Assembly (NCBI RefSeq): GCF_001613465.1
Contig: NZ_BDCK01000002.1
Span: 248,001 to 312,000 of the forward strand
Reading direction: 5' to 3'
Length of the DNA stretch: 64,000 nucleotides
DNA from: Nocardia niwae NBRC 108934 = DSM 45340
GTDB lineage: Bacteria; Actinomycetota; Actinomycetes; Mycobacteriales; Mycobacteriaceae
The notes beneath the pieces were generated by a model. The model saw only the letters and a list, made by a program, of their open reading frames with translations. It was not told where the DNA came from and searched no databases. The position numbers were made by a program, and so were the translations under genes. The stretch's first letter is position 1. Each line of letters starts with the position of its first letter. Shown here in pieces: positions 53,599 through 62,268 of this stretch.

Positions 53599-54135
53599 AT
53601 GGCAGGCGACACGGTCATCACCGTCATCGGAAATCTGACGGCCGACCCGGAGCTTCGATTCACACCGGCGGGACAGGCGGTGGCGAATTTCACCGTCGCG
53701 TCGACTCCCCGTGTGTTCGACCGTAATTCGAACGAATGGAAAGATGGCGAAGCGCTGTTCCTGCGCTGCAATATCTGGCGTGAGGCCGCGGAGAATGTTG
53801 CCGAAAGCCTGACCAGAGGTTCCCGTGTCATCGTGAGCGGACGGCTCAAGCAGCGCTCCTACGAAACCCGCGAGGGTGAGAAGCGCACGGTCGTCGAGCT
53901 CGAGGTCGACGAGGTCGGTCCCTCGCTGCGCTACGCCACCGCGAAGGTCAACAAGACCAGCCGCGGCAGCGGTGGCGGCGGCTTCGGGTCCGGGTCCGGC
54001 AGCGGTGGCAACTACGCCTCCTCCGGTAGTGGCGGTGGGCGTTCCGGCGGTGCCGAGGACGACCCTTGGGGCAGTGCGCCCGCGGCCGGCTCCTTCGGGG
54101 GCGGCGGCCGCATGGATGACGAACCGCCGTTCTGA
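53599..54135 (+). CDS. ssb: single-stranded DNA-binding protein
   Basis: This 178-residue SSB has an OB fold at 1-115 ([32 protein letters not shown]...[24 protein letters not shown]), a Gly/Ser-rich flexible linker (about 120-165), and the conserved acidic tip DDEPPF that recruits DnaB-associated and repair proteins. Length and linker match mycobacterial Ssb. It sits between rpsF and rpsR with 88 bp upstream; AGGAGGAACC precedes the ATG. Confidence 0.97.
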   Translation: MAGDTVITVIGNLTADPELRFTPAGQAVANFTVASTPRVFDRNSNEWKDGEALFLRCNIWREAAENVAESLTRGSRVIVSGRLKQRSYETREGEKRTVVELEVDEVGPSLRYATAKVNKTSRGSGGGGFGSGSGSGGNYASSGSGGGRSGGAEDDPWGSAPAAGSFGGGGRMDDEPPF

Positions 54136-54192
54136 GAACGGCCACAGCGGCCCGCTCGCATCGGGCCATCAATGATTACGGAGTACAAGACC

Positions 54193-54444
54193 ATGCCTAA
54201 AGCGCCCGCGCGCGAAAAGGTGCTCAAGAAGAAGGCTTGCTCGTTCTGCAAGGAGAGCAAGACCGGAACCGTCACGATCGACTACAAGGACACGGCGTTG
54301 CTGCGCAAGTACGTCAGCGACCGCGGCAAGATCCGCGCCCGCCGCGTCACCGGCAACTGCGTCCAGCACCAGCGCGACGTCGCGGTTGCGGTCAAGAACT
54401 CGCGTGAGGTCGCTCTGCTGCCCTACGTGTCGACGGCTCGCTGA
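54193..54444 (+). CDS. rpsR: 30S ribosomal protein bS18 (zinc-binding C+ form)
   Basis: This 83-residue bS18 has CSFC near 15-18 and a third Cys in [13 protein letters not shown], the zinc-ribbon (C+) variant. Actinobacteria keep this form and often also carry a Cys-free paralogue elsewhere for zinc limitation. Core motif [25 protein letters not shown] at 54193 is preferred; the in-frame ATG at 54172 would add seven non-conserved residues. Confidence 0.96.
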   Translation: MPKAPAREKVLKKKACSFCKESKTGTVTIDYKDTALLRKYVSDRGKIRARRVTGNCVQHQRDVAVAVKNSREVALLPYVSTAR

Positions 54445-54461
54445 GAAAGGGAGGCACGCTA

Positions 54462-54914
54462 ATGAAGTTGATTCTGACTGCTGATGTGGACAACCTCGGT
54501 GCCCCCGGCGACACCGTGGAGGTGAAGGACGGCTACGGCCGCAACTTCCTGCTGCCGCGCGGCCTGGCGATCGTGGCCAGCCGTGGCGCGCAGAAGCAGG
54601 TCGAGGGCATCCGCCGGGCGCAGGAAGCCCGCCGGGTGCGCGACCTGGACCACGCCAACGAGCTGAAGCAGGCCCTCGAGGGTCTGGAGTCGGTCTCGCT
54701 GGCGGTCAAGACCGCGGGCACCGGCAAGTTGTTCGGCTCGGTGACCCAGTCGGACGTCGCGGCGGCCGTCAAGGCGGCGGGTGGCCCCGTCGTCGACAAG
54801 CGCAGTATCGAACTGCCGAAGGCGCACATCAAGACGACCGGCAAGCACGCCATCGTGGTGCACCTGCACCCGGACGTGGCTGCGAAGTTCGACCTCACGG
54901 TCACTGCCGCCTGA
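54462..54914 (+). CDS. rplI: 50S ribosomal protein bL9
   Basis: This 150-residue bL9 has the N-terminal domain [36 protein letters not shown], a long connecting helix (about 45-75), and a C-terminal rRNA-binding domain ending [17 protein letters not shown]. It starts 17 bp after rpsR, with AAAGGGAGG upstream of the ATG. It is the last gene of the ribosomal operon; a 14-bp hairpin terminator follows. Confidence 0.98.
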   Translation: MKLILTADVDNLGAPGDTVEVKDGYGRNFLLPRGLAIVASRGAQKQVEGIRRAQEARRVRDLDHANELKQALEGLESVSLAVKTAGTGKLFGSVTQSDVAAAVKAAGGPVVDKRSIELPKAHIKTTGKHAIVVHLHPDVAAKFDLTVTAA

Positions 54915-54928
54915 TCGAGGCATCGCGT

Positions 54929-54967
54929 CGAGGACCACTTCCGTCTCGCGGATGGAAGTGGTCCTCG
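54929..54967 (+). terminator. terminator of the rpsF-ssb-rpsR-rplI operon
   Basis: CGAGGACCACTTCC (54929-54942) and GGAAGTGGTCCTCG (54954-54967) form a perfect 14-bp stem with an 11-nt loop, 15 bp after the rplI stop. It separates the ribosomal operon from dnaB. Confidence 0.85.
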
Positions 54968-55085
54968 GCTGCGCCCTCCCATCCGAGGTCGATTAGTAGC
55001 TAACTATTTGCCAGATGATCGAGAGCATCATTCGGAGCAAACGGCGCGGCGCAGCACCGCGCGCCGGCGCCTCGTGCGTACAGCC

Positions 55086-55340
55086 TGTGGATTGTCGGTC
55101 GAACCGACCGCTCGCAATGTGATTCAGGTCATATTCGGATTACGTTCTGTTAACCCAACACGCCCGGCTGTTCAACTCGGCCGACACGCCGGTACTTCGT
55201 TAATCCACACCTGGAAAAGCGCGGAAGTCCATATCTATCTGCGTATTTGACCTCGGCGACCTGCGTTTTCCCCAACTTGTACACAGGGGGTGCACACGGT
55301 TGGGTGAACTTTCCCCAAGTTATCCACAGCTGTGTGCACA
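55086..55340. promoter_or_regulatory. DnaA-box cluster and repeated 20-bp motif upstream of dnaB
   Basis: The 629-bp gap before dnaB (54915-55543) has no credible gene but holds DnaA-box-like 9-mers. TTATCCACA at 55320-55328 is a consensus box. TTGTACACA (55277-55285) and TAATCCACA (55201-55209) are one mismatch off, and the reverse-strand CAATCCACA (55086-55094) and GTGTGCACA (55332-55340) are weaker. Two of these lie in a repeated 20-bp block, TTTCCCCAAsTTrTmCACAG, at 55267-55286 and 55310-55329, 43 bp apart. Several TGCACA palindromic units fill the same stretch. It is AT-richer than its surroundings. It may be a DnaA-controlled dnaB promoter or a DnaA-titration site. Confidence 0.6.
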
Positions 55341-55543
55341 GCACGGTTTGGTGCACACCCCTCGCGTCGCCTAGGTTCGTCGCATCGCTGCGCGCGGACC
55401 GCTTCCCATCCCGTGCGCGAGCGGGTGCCGCGGCGGTAGCTGGAGCCCTGGTCATCGGCTTTTCCAAACGTGTCGGTGCCCGGGAGTAAAACGAGTCGAC
55501 AGGGTGGAACCCGGTCGTGGGGTAGAGAGGACGGTCGAGTCTG

Positions 55544-58138
55544 GTGACAACCACCGATGACCGCGGGCACACGGACTTCCCGCCCGAACCTCCCGGCGAA
55601 GACTTCGGCCGCCAGCCTCCACACGACATGGCGGCCGAGCAGTCGGTGCTCGGCGGCATGCTGCTGAGCAAGGACGCCATCGCCGACGTCATCGAGGTCA
55701 TTCGTCCCGGCGATTTCTACCGTCCCGCCCATCAGGCCATCTACGACACCATCCTCGATCTCTACGGACGCGGCGAACCCGCCGACCCGGTGACCGTCGC
55801 CGCGGGCCTCGACCGCCGCGGCGAACTCAAACGCATCGGCGGCGCGCCCTATCTGGTCACCCTCACCCAGACCGTGCCGACCGCCGCCAACGCCGGCTTC
55901 TACGCCGAAATCGTCGCCGAGAAAGCCATTTTGCGCCGCCTGGTCGAGGCGGGCACCCGCATCGTCCAGTACGGATACGCGGGCGCCGACGGGCAGGACG
56001 TCGCCGAGGTCGTCGACCGCGCCCAAGCCGAGGTCTACGAGGTCACCGAACGCCGCACCAGCGAAGACTTCCTCCCCTTGGAGGAATTGCTGCAGCCGAC
56101 GATGGACGAGATCGACTCGATCGCCAGCCGCGGCGGCATCTCCCTGGGCGTCCCCACCGGTTTCACCGAACTCGACGAGATCACCAACGGCCTGCACCCG
56201 GGTCAGATGATCATCGTCGCGGCGCGGCCCGGCGTCGGTAAGGCGCTGGCAGTGGATACTCCACTGCCCACGCCCACCGGGTGGACCACCATGGGCCGAG
56301 TGCAAGTCGGCGATGAGTTGCTCGATGCCGATGGTTTGCCCACCCGCGTCGTCGCGGCTACCGAGATTCTGACCGGACGCCCGTGTTACGAGGTCGAGTT
56401 CTCCGACGGCACCGTGATCATCGCAGACGAGCAGCATCAATGGCGCACCGAGACGCGCGCTTCCCGGCGATCGAAGCGGGCCCGCGCCGAAGTGCGTACC
56501 ACCGCTGAAATCGCGAAGACGCTGCGCTGCGACACCGCCGATCGCAGGCTGAACCATTCGATCACCAATACCGGCCCGCTGCAGTTGCCTTCGCGCAAGT
56601 TGCCCGTTCCCCCTTACACTCTGGGTGCCTGGCTCGGTGACGGAACGTCCGCCGCCGCCCAGCTCACCTGCGCCGATCCGGAGATCATCGCGCGAATCGA
56701 AGCTGAGGGAATCGTCGCCGTGCCGTCGCGATCGGCTCGGTTGCGCTATCAGCTGAGACTGCCTGCCGACGAGCCGATCGCCGTGCGCGAGTGCGCGGTG
56801 TGTGGAAAAGAGTTCGTTCCTTTCACCAGTGAAGTCCGCACCTGCGGGCGTTCCTGCGGTGGAAAGGCACGGTTCCGTTCGGCTCCGGTACCTCCGCCTC
56901 GCTGCCCGAATTGCGGCGAGCGCTCGATCGGTCTGCGCCTGTGCCAGAAGTGCCGGAACACCGTGGGTAGCGTGCAGGCGCGTCTCCGGGAGCTGGGTGT
57001 CCTCGGGGAAAAGCACATTCCCATCGACTACCTGCGAGCGTCCGAGGAGCAACGCCGTTCTCTCCTGGCCGGTTTGCTGGACACCGATGGCACCGTAACC
57101 CACGGCGGCTCCGTACAGTTCTGCGTGACGAACGCCCGGCTCGTCCGGGACGTGCACGAACTGGTCGTCGGCCTCGGCTACCGCTGCCGGGTCTCCACCA
57201 AACGAGTTCCGGGCCGTTCCGAGGAATCATCGATCGCGTACATCCTGACGTTCGCCACCGATGACGAGGTGTTCGGCCTGTACCGGAAGGCCGTGTTGCA
57301 GAAGGAACGGCGCGCTGGCCGCAGCACCGCGCGATCGAATTCGCGATTCATCGTCGACGTGCGCCGCATCGACAGCGTGCCGGTGCGCTGCGTCGAAGTG
57401 GATAATGCCGATCATCTATATCTGGCCGGCCGCTCGATGATCCCCACGCACAATTCGACCCTGGGCATGGATTTCATGCGTAGTTGCTCGATCAAGCACG
57501 GGTTGGCGAGCGTCATTTTCTCCCTGGAGATGAGCCGGACCGAGATCGTCATGCGGTTGTTGTCGGCGGAGGCGAAGATCAAGCTCGGGGACATGCGGTC
57601 CGGGCGGATGAGCGACGACGACTGGACGAAGCTGGCGCGGCGGATGAGTGAGATCAGCGAGGCGCCGCTGTTCGTGGACGATTCGCCGAACCTGACCATG
57701 ATGGAGATCCGCGCCAAGGCGCGGCGGCTCAAGCAGCGCCACGACCTGAAACTCGTGGTCGTGGATTACCTCCAGCTGATGACCTCCGGCAAGAAGGTCG
57801 AATCCCGCCAGCAGGAAGTCTCGGACTTTTCCCGCAACCTGAAGCTGCTGGCCAAGGAACTCGAAGTGCCGGTGGTGGCGATCAGCCAGCTCAACCGCGG
57901 TCCCGAACAGCGAACCGATAAGCGCCCGATGGTGTCCGATCTCCGCGAATCGGGAAGTCTCGAGCAGGATGCGGATATGGTCATCCTGCTGCATCGTCCC
58001 GACGCTTTCGAGCGCGACGACCCGCGCGGCGGCGAGGCGGACCTGATTCTGGGCAAGCACCGTAACGGCCCCACCGCGACGATCACCGTGGCCCACCAGC
58101 TGCATCTGTCCCGCTTCGTGGACATGGCGCGCGGGTGA
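55544..58138 (+). CDS. dnaB: replicative DNA helicase DnaB, interrupted by an intein
   Basis: The 864-residue precursor gives a 460-residue mature helicase after intein removal. The N-terminal DnaG-interacting domain is at about 20-125 (DMAAEQSVLGGMLLSKDAI). The RecA-like motor begins near 195. The intein interrupts Walker A exactly between Lys233 and the Ser that follows it (ARPGVGK / STLGMDF), so only spliced protein can bind ATP. After the intein come FSLEMSRTEIVMRLLSAEA, Walker B VVVDYLQLMTS and QLNRGPEQR. GTG start at 55544. DnaB unwinds DNA at the replication fork. M. tuberculosis dnaB also carries an intein. Confidence 0.96.
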   Translation: MTTTDDRGHTDFPPEPPGEDFGRQPPHDMAAEQSVLGGMLLSKDAIADVIEVIRPGDFYRPAHQAIYDTILDLYGRGEPADPVTVAAGLDRRGELKRIGGAPYLVTLTQTVPTAANAGFYAEIVAEKAILRRLVEAGTRIVQYGYAGADGQDVAEVVDRAQAEVYEVTERRTSEDFLPLEELLQPTMDEIDSIASRGGISLGVPTGFTELDEITNGLHPGQMIIVAARPGVGKALAVDTPLPTPTGWTTMGRVQVGDELLDADGLPTRVVAATEILTGRPCYEVEFSDGTVIIADEQHQWRTETRASRRSKRARAEVRTTAEIAKTLRCDTADRRLNHSITNTGPLQLPSRKLPVPPYTLGAWLGDGTSAAAQLTCADPEIIARIEAEGIVAVPSRSARLRYQLRLPADEPIAVRECAVCGKEFVPFTSEVRTCGRSCGGKARFRSAPVPPPRCPNCGERSIGLRLCQKCRNTVGSVQARLRELGVLGEKHIPIDYLRASEEQRRSLLAGLLDTDGTVTHGGSVQFCVTNARLVRDVHELVVGLGYRCRVSTKRVPGRSEESSIAYILTFATDDEVFGLYRKAVLQKERRAGRSTARSNSRFIVDVRRIDSVPVRCVEVDNADHLYLAGRSMIPTHNSTLGMDFMRSCSIKHGLASVIFSLEMSRTEIVMRLLSAEAKIKLGDMRSGRMSDDDWTKLARRMSEISEAPLFVDDSPNLTMMEIRAKARRLKQRHDLKLVVVDYLQLMTSGKKVESRQQEVSDFSRNLKLLAKELEVPVVAISQLNRGPEQRTDKRPMVSDLRESGSLEQDADMVILLHRPDAFERDDPRGGEADLILGKHRNGPTATITVAHQLHLSRFVDMARG
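56243..57454 (+). other. DnaB intein, probable class 3, with LAGLIDADG endonuclease and zinc ribbons
   Basis: 404 codons, from Ala1 (GCG after the Walker A Lys) to Asn404 (PTHN) with Ser as the first C-extein residue. The intein lacks Cys or Ser at position 1. Instead it has the class 3 triplet: Trp67 in block B (ADEQHQW), Cys383 in block F (VRCVEVDNADHLYLAG) and Thr402 in block G (PTHN). Block F Cys acts as first nucleophile in this class. LAGLIDADG motifs are LGAWLGDGT (128-136) and LLAGLLDTDGT (274-284). Between them are two zinc-ribbon-like Cys sets: C184/C187/C201/C205 and C221/C224/C234/C237. All splicing residues look intact. Confidence 0.92.
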
Positions 58139-58166
58139 GCCGCGATGTGTAGGTCGCACTTCGTTT

Positions 58167-59432
58167 TCAGTCGTCGATCGCCTGGTAGGCCGTGGTCCAG
58201 AAGTCCCGGTGCAGGTGGGCGGTGGCCGGGATATCCATCGCCGACTGTGTCAGCAGGATTCCGGTGAGTCCTTCGACCGGGTCGGTGTAGGCGGTCGTCC
58301 CCAGCCCTCCGTCCCACCCGAACTGACCCACAGGAGCCAGGTCGCGACGATGGGTCCGCACGGCCATTCCGAATCCGTAACCGCCGTGCCTGCCGAAGTG
58401 GTCGCCGAAGGCGTCTTTCTCGACCTTCTGCTCCGGTGTCAGGTGGTCTGTCGTCATCAGCTCGACCGAGGCCCGCGACAATACGCGCTCGCCGCCCAGG
58501 CTGCCCTTGTTCAACAGCATGCGGTAGAACGCGTGGTAGTCGTCGACGGTCGAGACCACCCCGTCACCACCGGCCTCGAACTTCGGCGGCCGACTGTACT
58601 TGCCGCCCCTCGCCTCGTCCCACACCACCAGGGAACCCGTCTCCGGGTCGTGTGCGTAGCTGGTCGGCAGCCGGTGGATCTGGTCCTCGGGCACGTGGAA
58701 GCCGGTGTCGCGCATACCTAGCGGGTCGAGGATCCGCTCGCGCAGGAACGCCTCGAACGTCTGGCCGGCGACCCTCGGGATGAGCACGCTGAGGACGTCG
58801 GCGCCGGTGTGATATTGCCACAGCTCTCCCGGCTGATGCATGAGCGGAAGGGTGCCCAGGCGCCGGATCCACTCGTCCGGCGCGACCGACGGCGGGACGT
58901 CCAGATCCAGTTCGCGCATCGCGTCCTGAATGGGGTAGGTGCCCGGCGCCGCCAGCACAGCGCCGAACCCGAACGTGAAGGTCAGCAGGTCCCGTACCGT
59001 GATCGGCCGCAGAGCCGGGACGGTGTCCTCCAGCGGGGCGTCGATGCTGCTGAGCACCCGCCGGTTGGCGAGTTCTGGCAACCACGTGTCGACCGGGTCG
59101 TCCAGCCGCAGGCGGCACTCCTCGACCAGGACCATGACCGCCGCGGCGGTGAGCGGCTTGGTCAGCGACGCCATCCGGAAGATCGTGTCGCGCCGCATCG
59201 GCGCGCCGCCACCCTCGTGCATCGTTCCCAGCGTCTCGACGTGGACGTCCTCACCCCGGCTGACCAGCGCGACCAGCCCGGGCGCCGCTCCAGCCGCCAC
59301 GTGCCCGGCCAGCACGTCGCGCATCCGCCGCAGCCCCGGCCGTGACAGTCCGCCCCGACGCGCACCCGCGTCACCCCGGCCGCTCTCCGCCTTCCAAGTG
59401 CCCTGCGCGTCCCAGCTCACCGTCGTCGACAT
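58167..59432 (-). CDS. class C beta-lactamase-fold serine hydrolase
   Basis: This 421-residue serine hydrolase of the beta-lactamase/esterase superfamily has SxxK in FRMASLTKPL near 87-96 (Ser nucleophile), YxT in WQYHTGADVL near 206-215, and a C-terminal GWDGGLGTTAY replacing the KTG box. No signal peptide is apparent, so it is likely an intracellular esterase or peptidase. ATG at 59432 follows GGAGGAGAAATC. It is divergent from a TetR gene with strong operators in the 121-bp gap; this is probably an inducible pair. Confidence 0.85.
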   Translation of the reverse strand: MSTTVSWDAQGTWKAESGRGDAGARRGGLSRPGLRRMRDVLAGHVAAGAAPGLVALVSRGEDVHVETLGTMHEGGGAPMRRDTIFRMASLTKPLTAAAVMVLVEECRLRLDDPVDTWLPELANRRVLSSIDAPLEDTVPALRPITVRDLLTFTFGFGAVLAAPGTYPIQDAMRELDLDVPPSVAPDEWIRRLGTLPLMHQPGELWQYHTGADVLSVLIPRVAGQTFEAFLRERILDPLGMRDTGFHVPEDQIHRLPTSYAHDPETGSLVVWDEARGGKYSRPPKFEAGGDGVVSTVDDYHAFYRMLLNKGSLGGERVLSRASVELMTTDHLTPEQKVEKDAFGDHFGRHGGYGFGMAVRTHRRDLAPVGQFGWDGGLGTTAYTDPVEGLTGILLTQSAMDIPATAHLHRDFWTTAYQAIDD

Positions 59433-59447
59433 GATTTCTCCTCCAAG

Positions 59448-59519
59448 ATGCGTACAGTGTTCGCTTTCTGGGAACACTGTATGCATTGGTGCAGTCGTGC
59501 GCAAGTGCGCACACTGTGC
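59448..59519. promoter_or_regulatory. tetR/serine-hydrolase intergenic operators
   Basis: A 15-bp dyad (14 of 15 pairs) with core TACAGTGTTC / GAACACTGTA occupies 59448-59486. A second compact dyad GTGCGCA-AG-TGCGCAC is at 59497-59512 and overlaps a third half-site GTGCGC after it. The first lies 16 bp from the hydrolase start and the second near the tetR promoter. Both are good candidates for TetR binding. Confidence 0.65.
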
Positions 59520-59553
59520 GCTATGGTGGCCGTCAGCACGGGAGAGGAGACCT

Positions 59554-60288
59554 ATGCCGACCGACAAACCGCCCGTCCCCTCGGTCTGGGCCCGTCAGCG
59601 GCCCGCCCGGCGGCAACCGGGCCTCACCCAGGAGCGCATCGTCTCCGAAGCTGTGCGTCTGCTGGACGAGGAGGGCATCGAGGCGCTGAGCATGCGTACG
59701 CTCGGCACCCGGCTCAACGCAGGAGCCACCTCGATCTACCGGCACGTGGCCAACAAGGACGAGCTGATCGAGTTGGTCGTGGACGAGGTCTACGGCCAGA
59801 TCAGCGTCCCCGACGCGGACGCCTCGGAGACCTGGAGGGATCCCGTCGCCACGTGCGCCCACAGCATGCGCGCGATGGTGCTCCGCCACCCTTGGGTCGT
59901 CTCCGTCCTCGGCCAGGTGGGGCTTTCGGAGTTCGGGCCCAACATGATGCAGCAGTCCGAACGCATCCTCGCCCTGTTCCACGCGGCGGGGTTCGCCCCG
60001 GGCGAGGCGGACCGGGCCATGAGCACGCTCATCGCGTACGTCATCGGCATGGCCACCAGCGAGGCGGCCTACCTCTCCCTGGTGGCCCGCAGCGGGCAAA
60101 CCGAACAGGAGTGGGCCGAGAGCTTGGAGCCGACCGCCGAGGAGGCCACACGGGAGCATCCGCTCCTGAGCGAGGGCTACGCCGCCCGGCGCGGCGACGA
60201 CCCTGCCCGCCTGCGCGACGAGACCTTCTCCTACGGCCTGGACCGTGTCCTCGACGGCCTCGCGGCGGTGCTCCCCGCCCCGGACTGA
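59554..60288 (+). CDS. TetR-family transcriptional repressor
   Basis: This 244-residue protein has an N-terminal HTH (TQERIVSEAVRLLDEEGIEALSMRTLGTRLNAGATSIYRHVANKDEL, about 25-70) and a C-terminal TetR_C-type ligand pocket with helices to the end. The layout (VWARQRP N-terminus, SIYRHVANK) resembles the TetR/TetR_C_1 group that binds drugs or aromatic compounds. ATG at 59554 follows GGAGAGGAGA. It probably represses itself and the divergent serine hydrolase through the dyads between them. Confidence 0.9.
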   Translation: MPTDKPPVPSVWARQRPARRQPGLTQERIVSEAVRLLDEEGIEALSMRTLGTRLNAGATSIYRHVANKDELIELVVDEVYGQISVPDADASETWRDPVATCAHSMRAMVLRHPWVVSVLGQVGLSEFGPNMMQQSERILALFHAAGFAPGEADRAMSTLIAYVIGMATSEAAYLSLVARSGQTEQEWAESLEPTAEEATREHPLLSEGYAARRGDDPARLRDETFSYGLDRVLDGLAAVLPAPD

Positions 60289-60543
60289 ACCCACGCCGAG
60301 CCGCCGGGGACGGTAGAAGCCCAGCCCTGACCTCGGCGCCCTTCGCACTGGGCGGGCCTCGCCCGGCCGGTGCCAGGATGCGGCTTACGTCGTGACGGGG
60401 TGGCACGACGGCAGTGGGCGTTCGAACCCTTCCATCTGGCACCAAGTAACGCTCGGGTCGCCTGCCACGACGTTGTCGGTGACGTATTGCCCGTCGGGGG
60501 GCTTTCCGTCCACTTTGTCGGTGTATGGAATGGGAAACAGGAC

Positions 60544-62208
60544 ATGGCTCTTCGCGAGTTCTTCGCGCGGCATCGCATAGCTTCGGCCGTTGCCGCCCCG
60601 GCGGCGTTGGGGGTGGCGGCGGTCGTCGCCGCCTCGTTGGCACTGACGTCGACGCCGCAGACCAGGGATACGCAGCTCACGACCTCCGTCACGGAATGCC
60701 GCGACATGGTCACCATCTCGGTGGCCGGTCGCAACGACACTCCGGTGGAGGGGACCACCAAGATGCTGGTGGACGCCAACGGCAACCCGTTGCCCGCCGC
60801 GCTGTCCGGTGACCACAGCAGTGAGTGGGTCGACCCGGTCGTCAACGCGCCCGCCGACGACGTCGATCCGGACGCGTACGCCGCGGTCTACATCGCGTAC
60901 CCGGCGAATATGTCCACCTACGAGGACGCCGTCAACGCCGGAGTCGCGAATACCGAGCGGGTGATGCGAGAGATCGCGCAGGCGTGCCCCGACACCAAAT
61001 TCTCGATCGTCGGGTACAGCGAGGGCGCCGATGTCGTGCGCCGCGTCGCGATGAAGATCGGCCATCAGGAGCCCGGCCAGGACGGGGCCTACGAGGTCGT
61101 CGATCCGGACGATGTCGTCGGTGTCGTCATCCTCGCGGACTCGGGCCGCTCGGCCGGAGACGGGCCGTTCCCGGGTTCGAAGGATCCGTTCGGCAACCCG
61201 GACGGCTTCGACCAGCAGTACCAGAACGGCAAGAACCCGGTCCCCGGTCAGGGCGCGGTGCAAGGCACCAGCGGTGACTTCGGTGCGTTGAACGGCAAGA
61301 TCGCGTCGTTCTGCTCGGACGGCGATCTGACCTGTTCGGCGCCGCAGAACATCTCGTTGCTGCAGTTGGTGGTCAACGTCGGCAGGCAGCTGAACGTCGA
61401 CGCGCTGGAACGCGACGGGCTGACGCCCGCGACCGGGCAGGACGTCGCGGTGGTACTGGGTCGGATCGCGCTGGCGGCGTTCGCCGACATCCAGTCGCAG
61501 CCGAACTGGATGCAGAGCGACGAAACCTTCCTGGAAGTGCTGCTGCGCGTGTCGGATCCGGCGTACAAGCCGGGCGAGACGAAGGCCCCGGCGAAGGCGG
61601 ACTCGATTTCGACCAATGAGATGTCGCCGCTGGCATACCTGCCGCAGAAGGTGTTCAACGAGATCGTCGGTCTCATCGTGACGAACCAGAACACAATTCC
61701 CGTGATCTTGAGCGACCCCTACAACCTCACCCTCGGGCCGAACCACACCGGTCACCACTTCGACTACTGGGACGACGCCGATCCCGCCGCGGGCAAGCCG
61801 CTGACCTCGGCCGAGTACGCCGCGGCCTGGCTCACCCATCTGGCGAAGCAGGCGCAGGCCGGTAAGCAGGTCGACCCGACGTCCAAGCCGCAGCAGGCCG
61901 ATCTGGCCGCTGTGTACAAGGCGGCGGAGACCACCTCGGCGGCGCCGACCACCGAACCCGTCAAGGCTTCGACCACGGCGCCGGCTTCGACCAGCGCCGC
62001 TCCCACGACGACCGGCGCCACGAGCGCTCCCACCACCACCGTCGCGCCGACCACGACCACGACCACGACACCGGCGGGCACCACGCCTGCTCCGTCTCCG
62101 GTCGCGGCGCCGGTCGAGACGACGAAGCCGACCACCGTCGAACCGACCACTACGACAACCCAATCCGCGGCCCCGGCTACCAGTACGACCGCGAAAGCAT
62201 CGAATTGA
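60544..62208 (+). CDS. secreted cutinase-family serine esterase with Thr/Pro/Ala-rich tail
   Basis: This 554-residue exported protein has a signal anchor at about 12-36 after MALREFFARHR. The cutinase-type alpha/beta-hydrolase core has nucleophile elbow GYSEGADVVRR (Ser near 158). The acid and His are probably in FCSDGDLTC (near 260) and GPNHTGHHFDYW (near 400). Cutinase-like lipases of mycolic-acid bacteria cleave polar lipids of the envelope or host. A low-complexity Thr/Pro/Ala tail (about 460-554) may span the envelope or be O-glycosylated. ATG at 60544 is chosen from the signal peptide. A bidirectional hairpin follows. Confidence 0.82.
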   Translation: MALREFFARHRIASAVAAPAALGVAAVVAASLALTSTPQTRDTQLTTSVTECRDMVTISVAGRNDTPVEGTTKMLVDANGNPLPAALSGDHSSEWVDPVVNAPADDVDPDAYAAVYIAYPANMSTYEDAVNAGVANTERVMREIAQACPDTKFSIVGYSEGADVVRRVAMKIGHQEPGQDGAYEVVDPDDVVGVVILADSGRSAGDGPFPGSKDPFGNPDGFDQQYQNGKNPVPGQGAVQGTSGDFGALNGKIASFCSDGDLTCSAPQNISLLQLVVNVGRQLNVDALERDGLTPATGQDVAVVLGRIALAAFADIQSQPNWMQSDETFLEVLLRVSDPAYKPGETKAPAKADSISTNEMSPLAYLPQKVFNEIVGLIVTNQNTIPVILSDPYNLTLGPNHTGHHFDYWDDADPAAGKPLTSAEYAAAWLTHLAKQAQAGKQVDPTSKPQQADLAAVYKAAETTSAAPTTEPVKASTTAPASTSAAPTTTGATSAPTTTVAPTTTTTTTPAGTTPAPSPVAAPVETTKPTTVEPTTTTTQSAAPATSTTAKASN

Positions 62209-62213
62209 CCGAC

Positions 62214-62260
62214 CCGTCGGCTCGCGATCGCAACCTTTGGACGCGATCACGAGCCGACGG
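62214..62260. terminator. bidirectional terminator between the cutinase and SDR genes
   Basis: CCGTCGGCTCG (62214-62224) pairs with CGAGCCGACGG (62250-62260), and inner GATCGC/GCGATC extend the stem after one mismatch, giving about 17 bp with a roughly 10-nt loop between convergent stops. Confidence 0.85.
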
Positions 62261-62268
62261 CGTTTCGG

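Noticed and set aside
55086..55340. Chromosomal replication origin
   Set aside because: DnaA boxes are too few and scattered, and dnaA and dnaN are not adjacent; a regulatory or titration role fits better.
55247..55489. 80-codon frame upstream of dnaB
   Set aside because: It has no ribosome site or recognisable motif and overlaps the DnaA-box region.
56243..57454. Intein region as an insertion that inactivates dnaB
   Set aside because: The frame is intact, both splice junctions are proper, and removal restores a normal-length helicase with a perfect Walker A.
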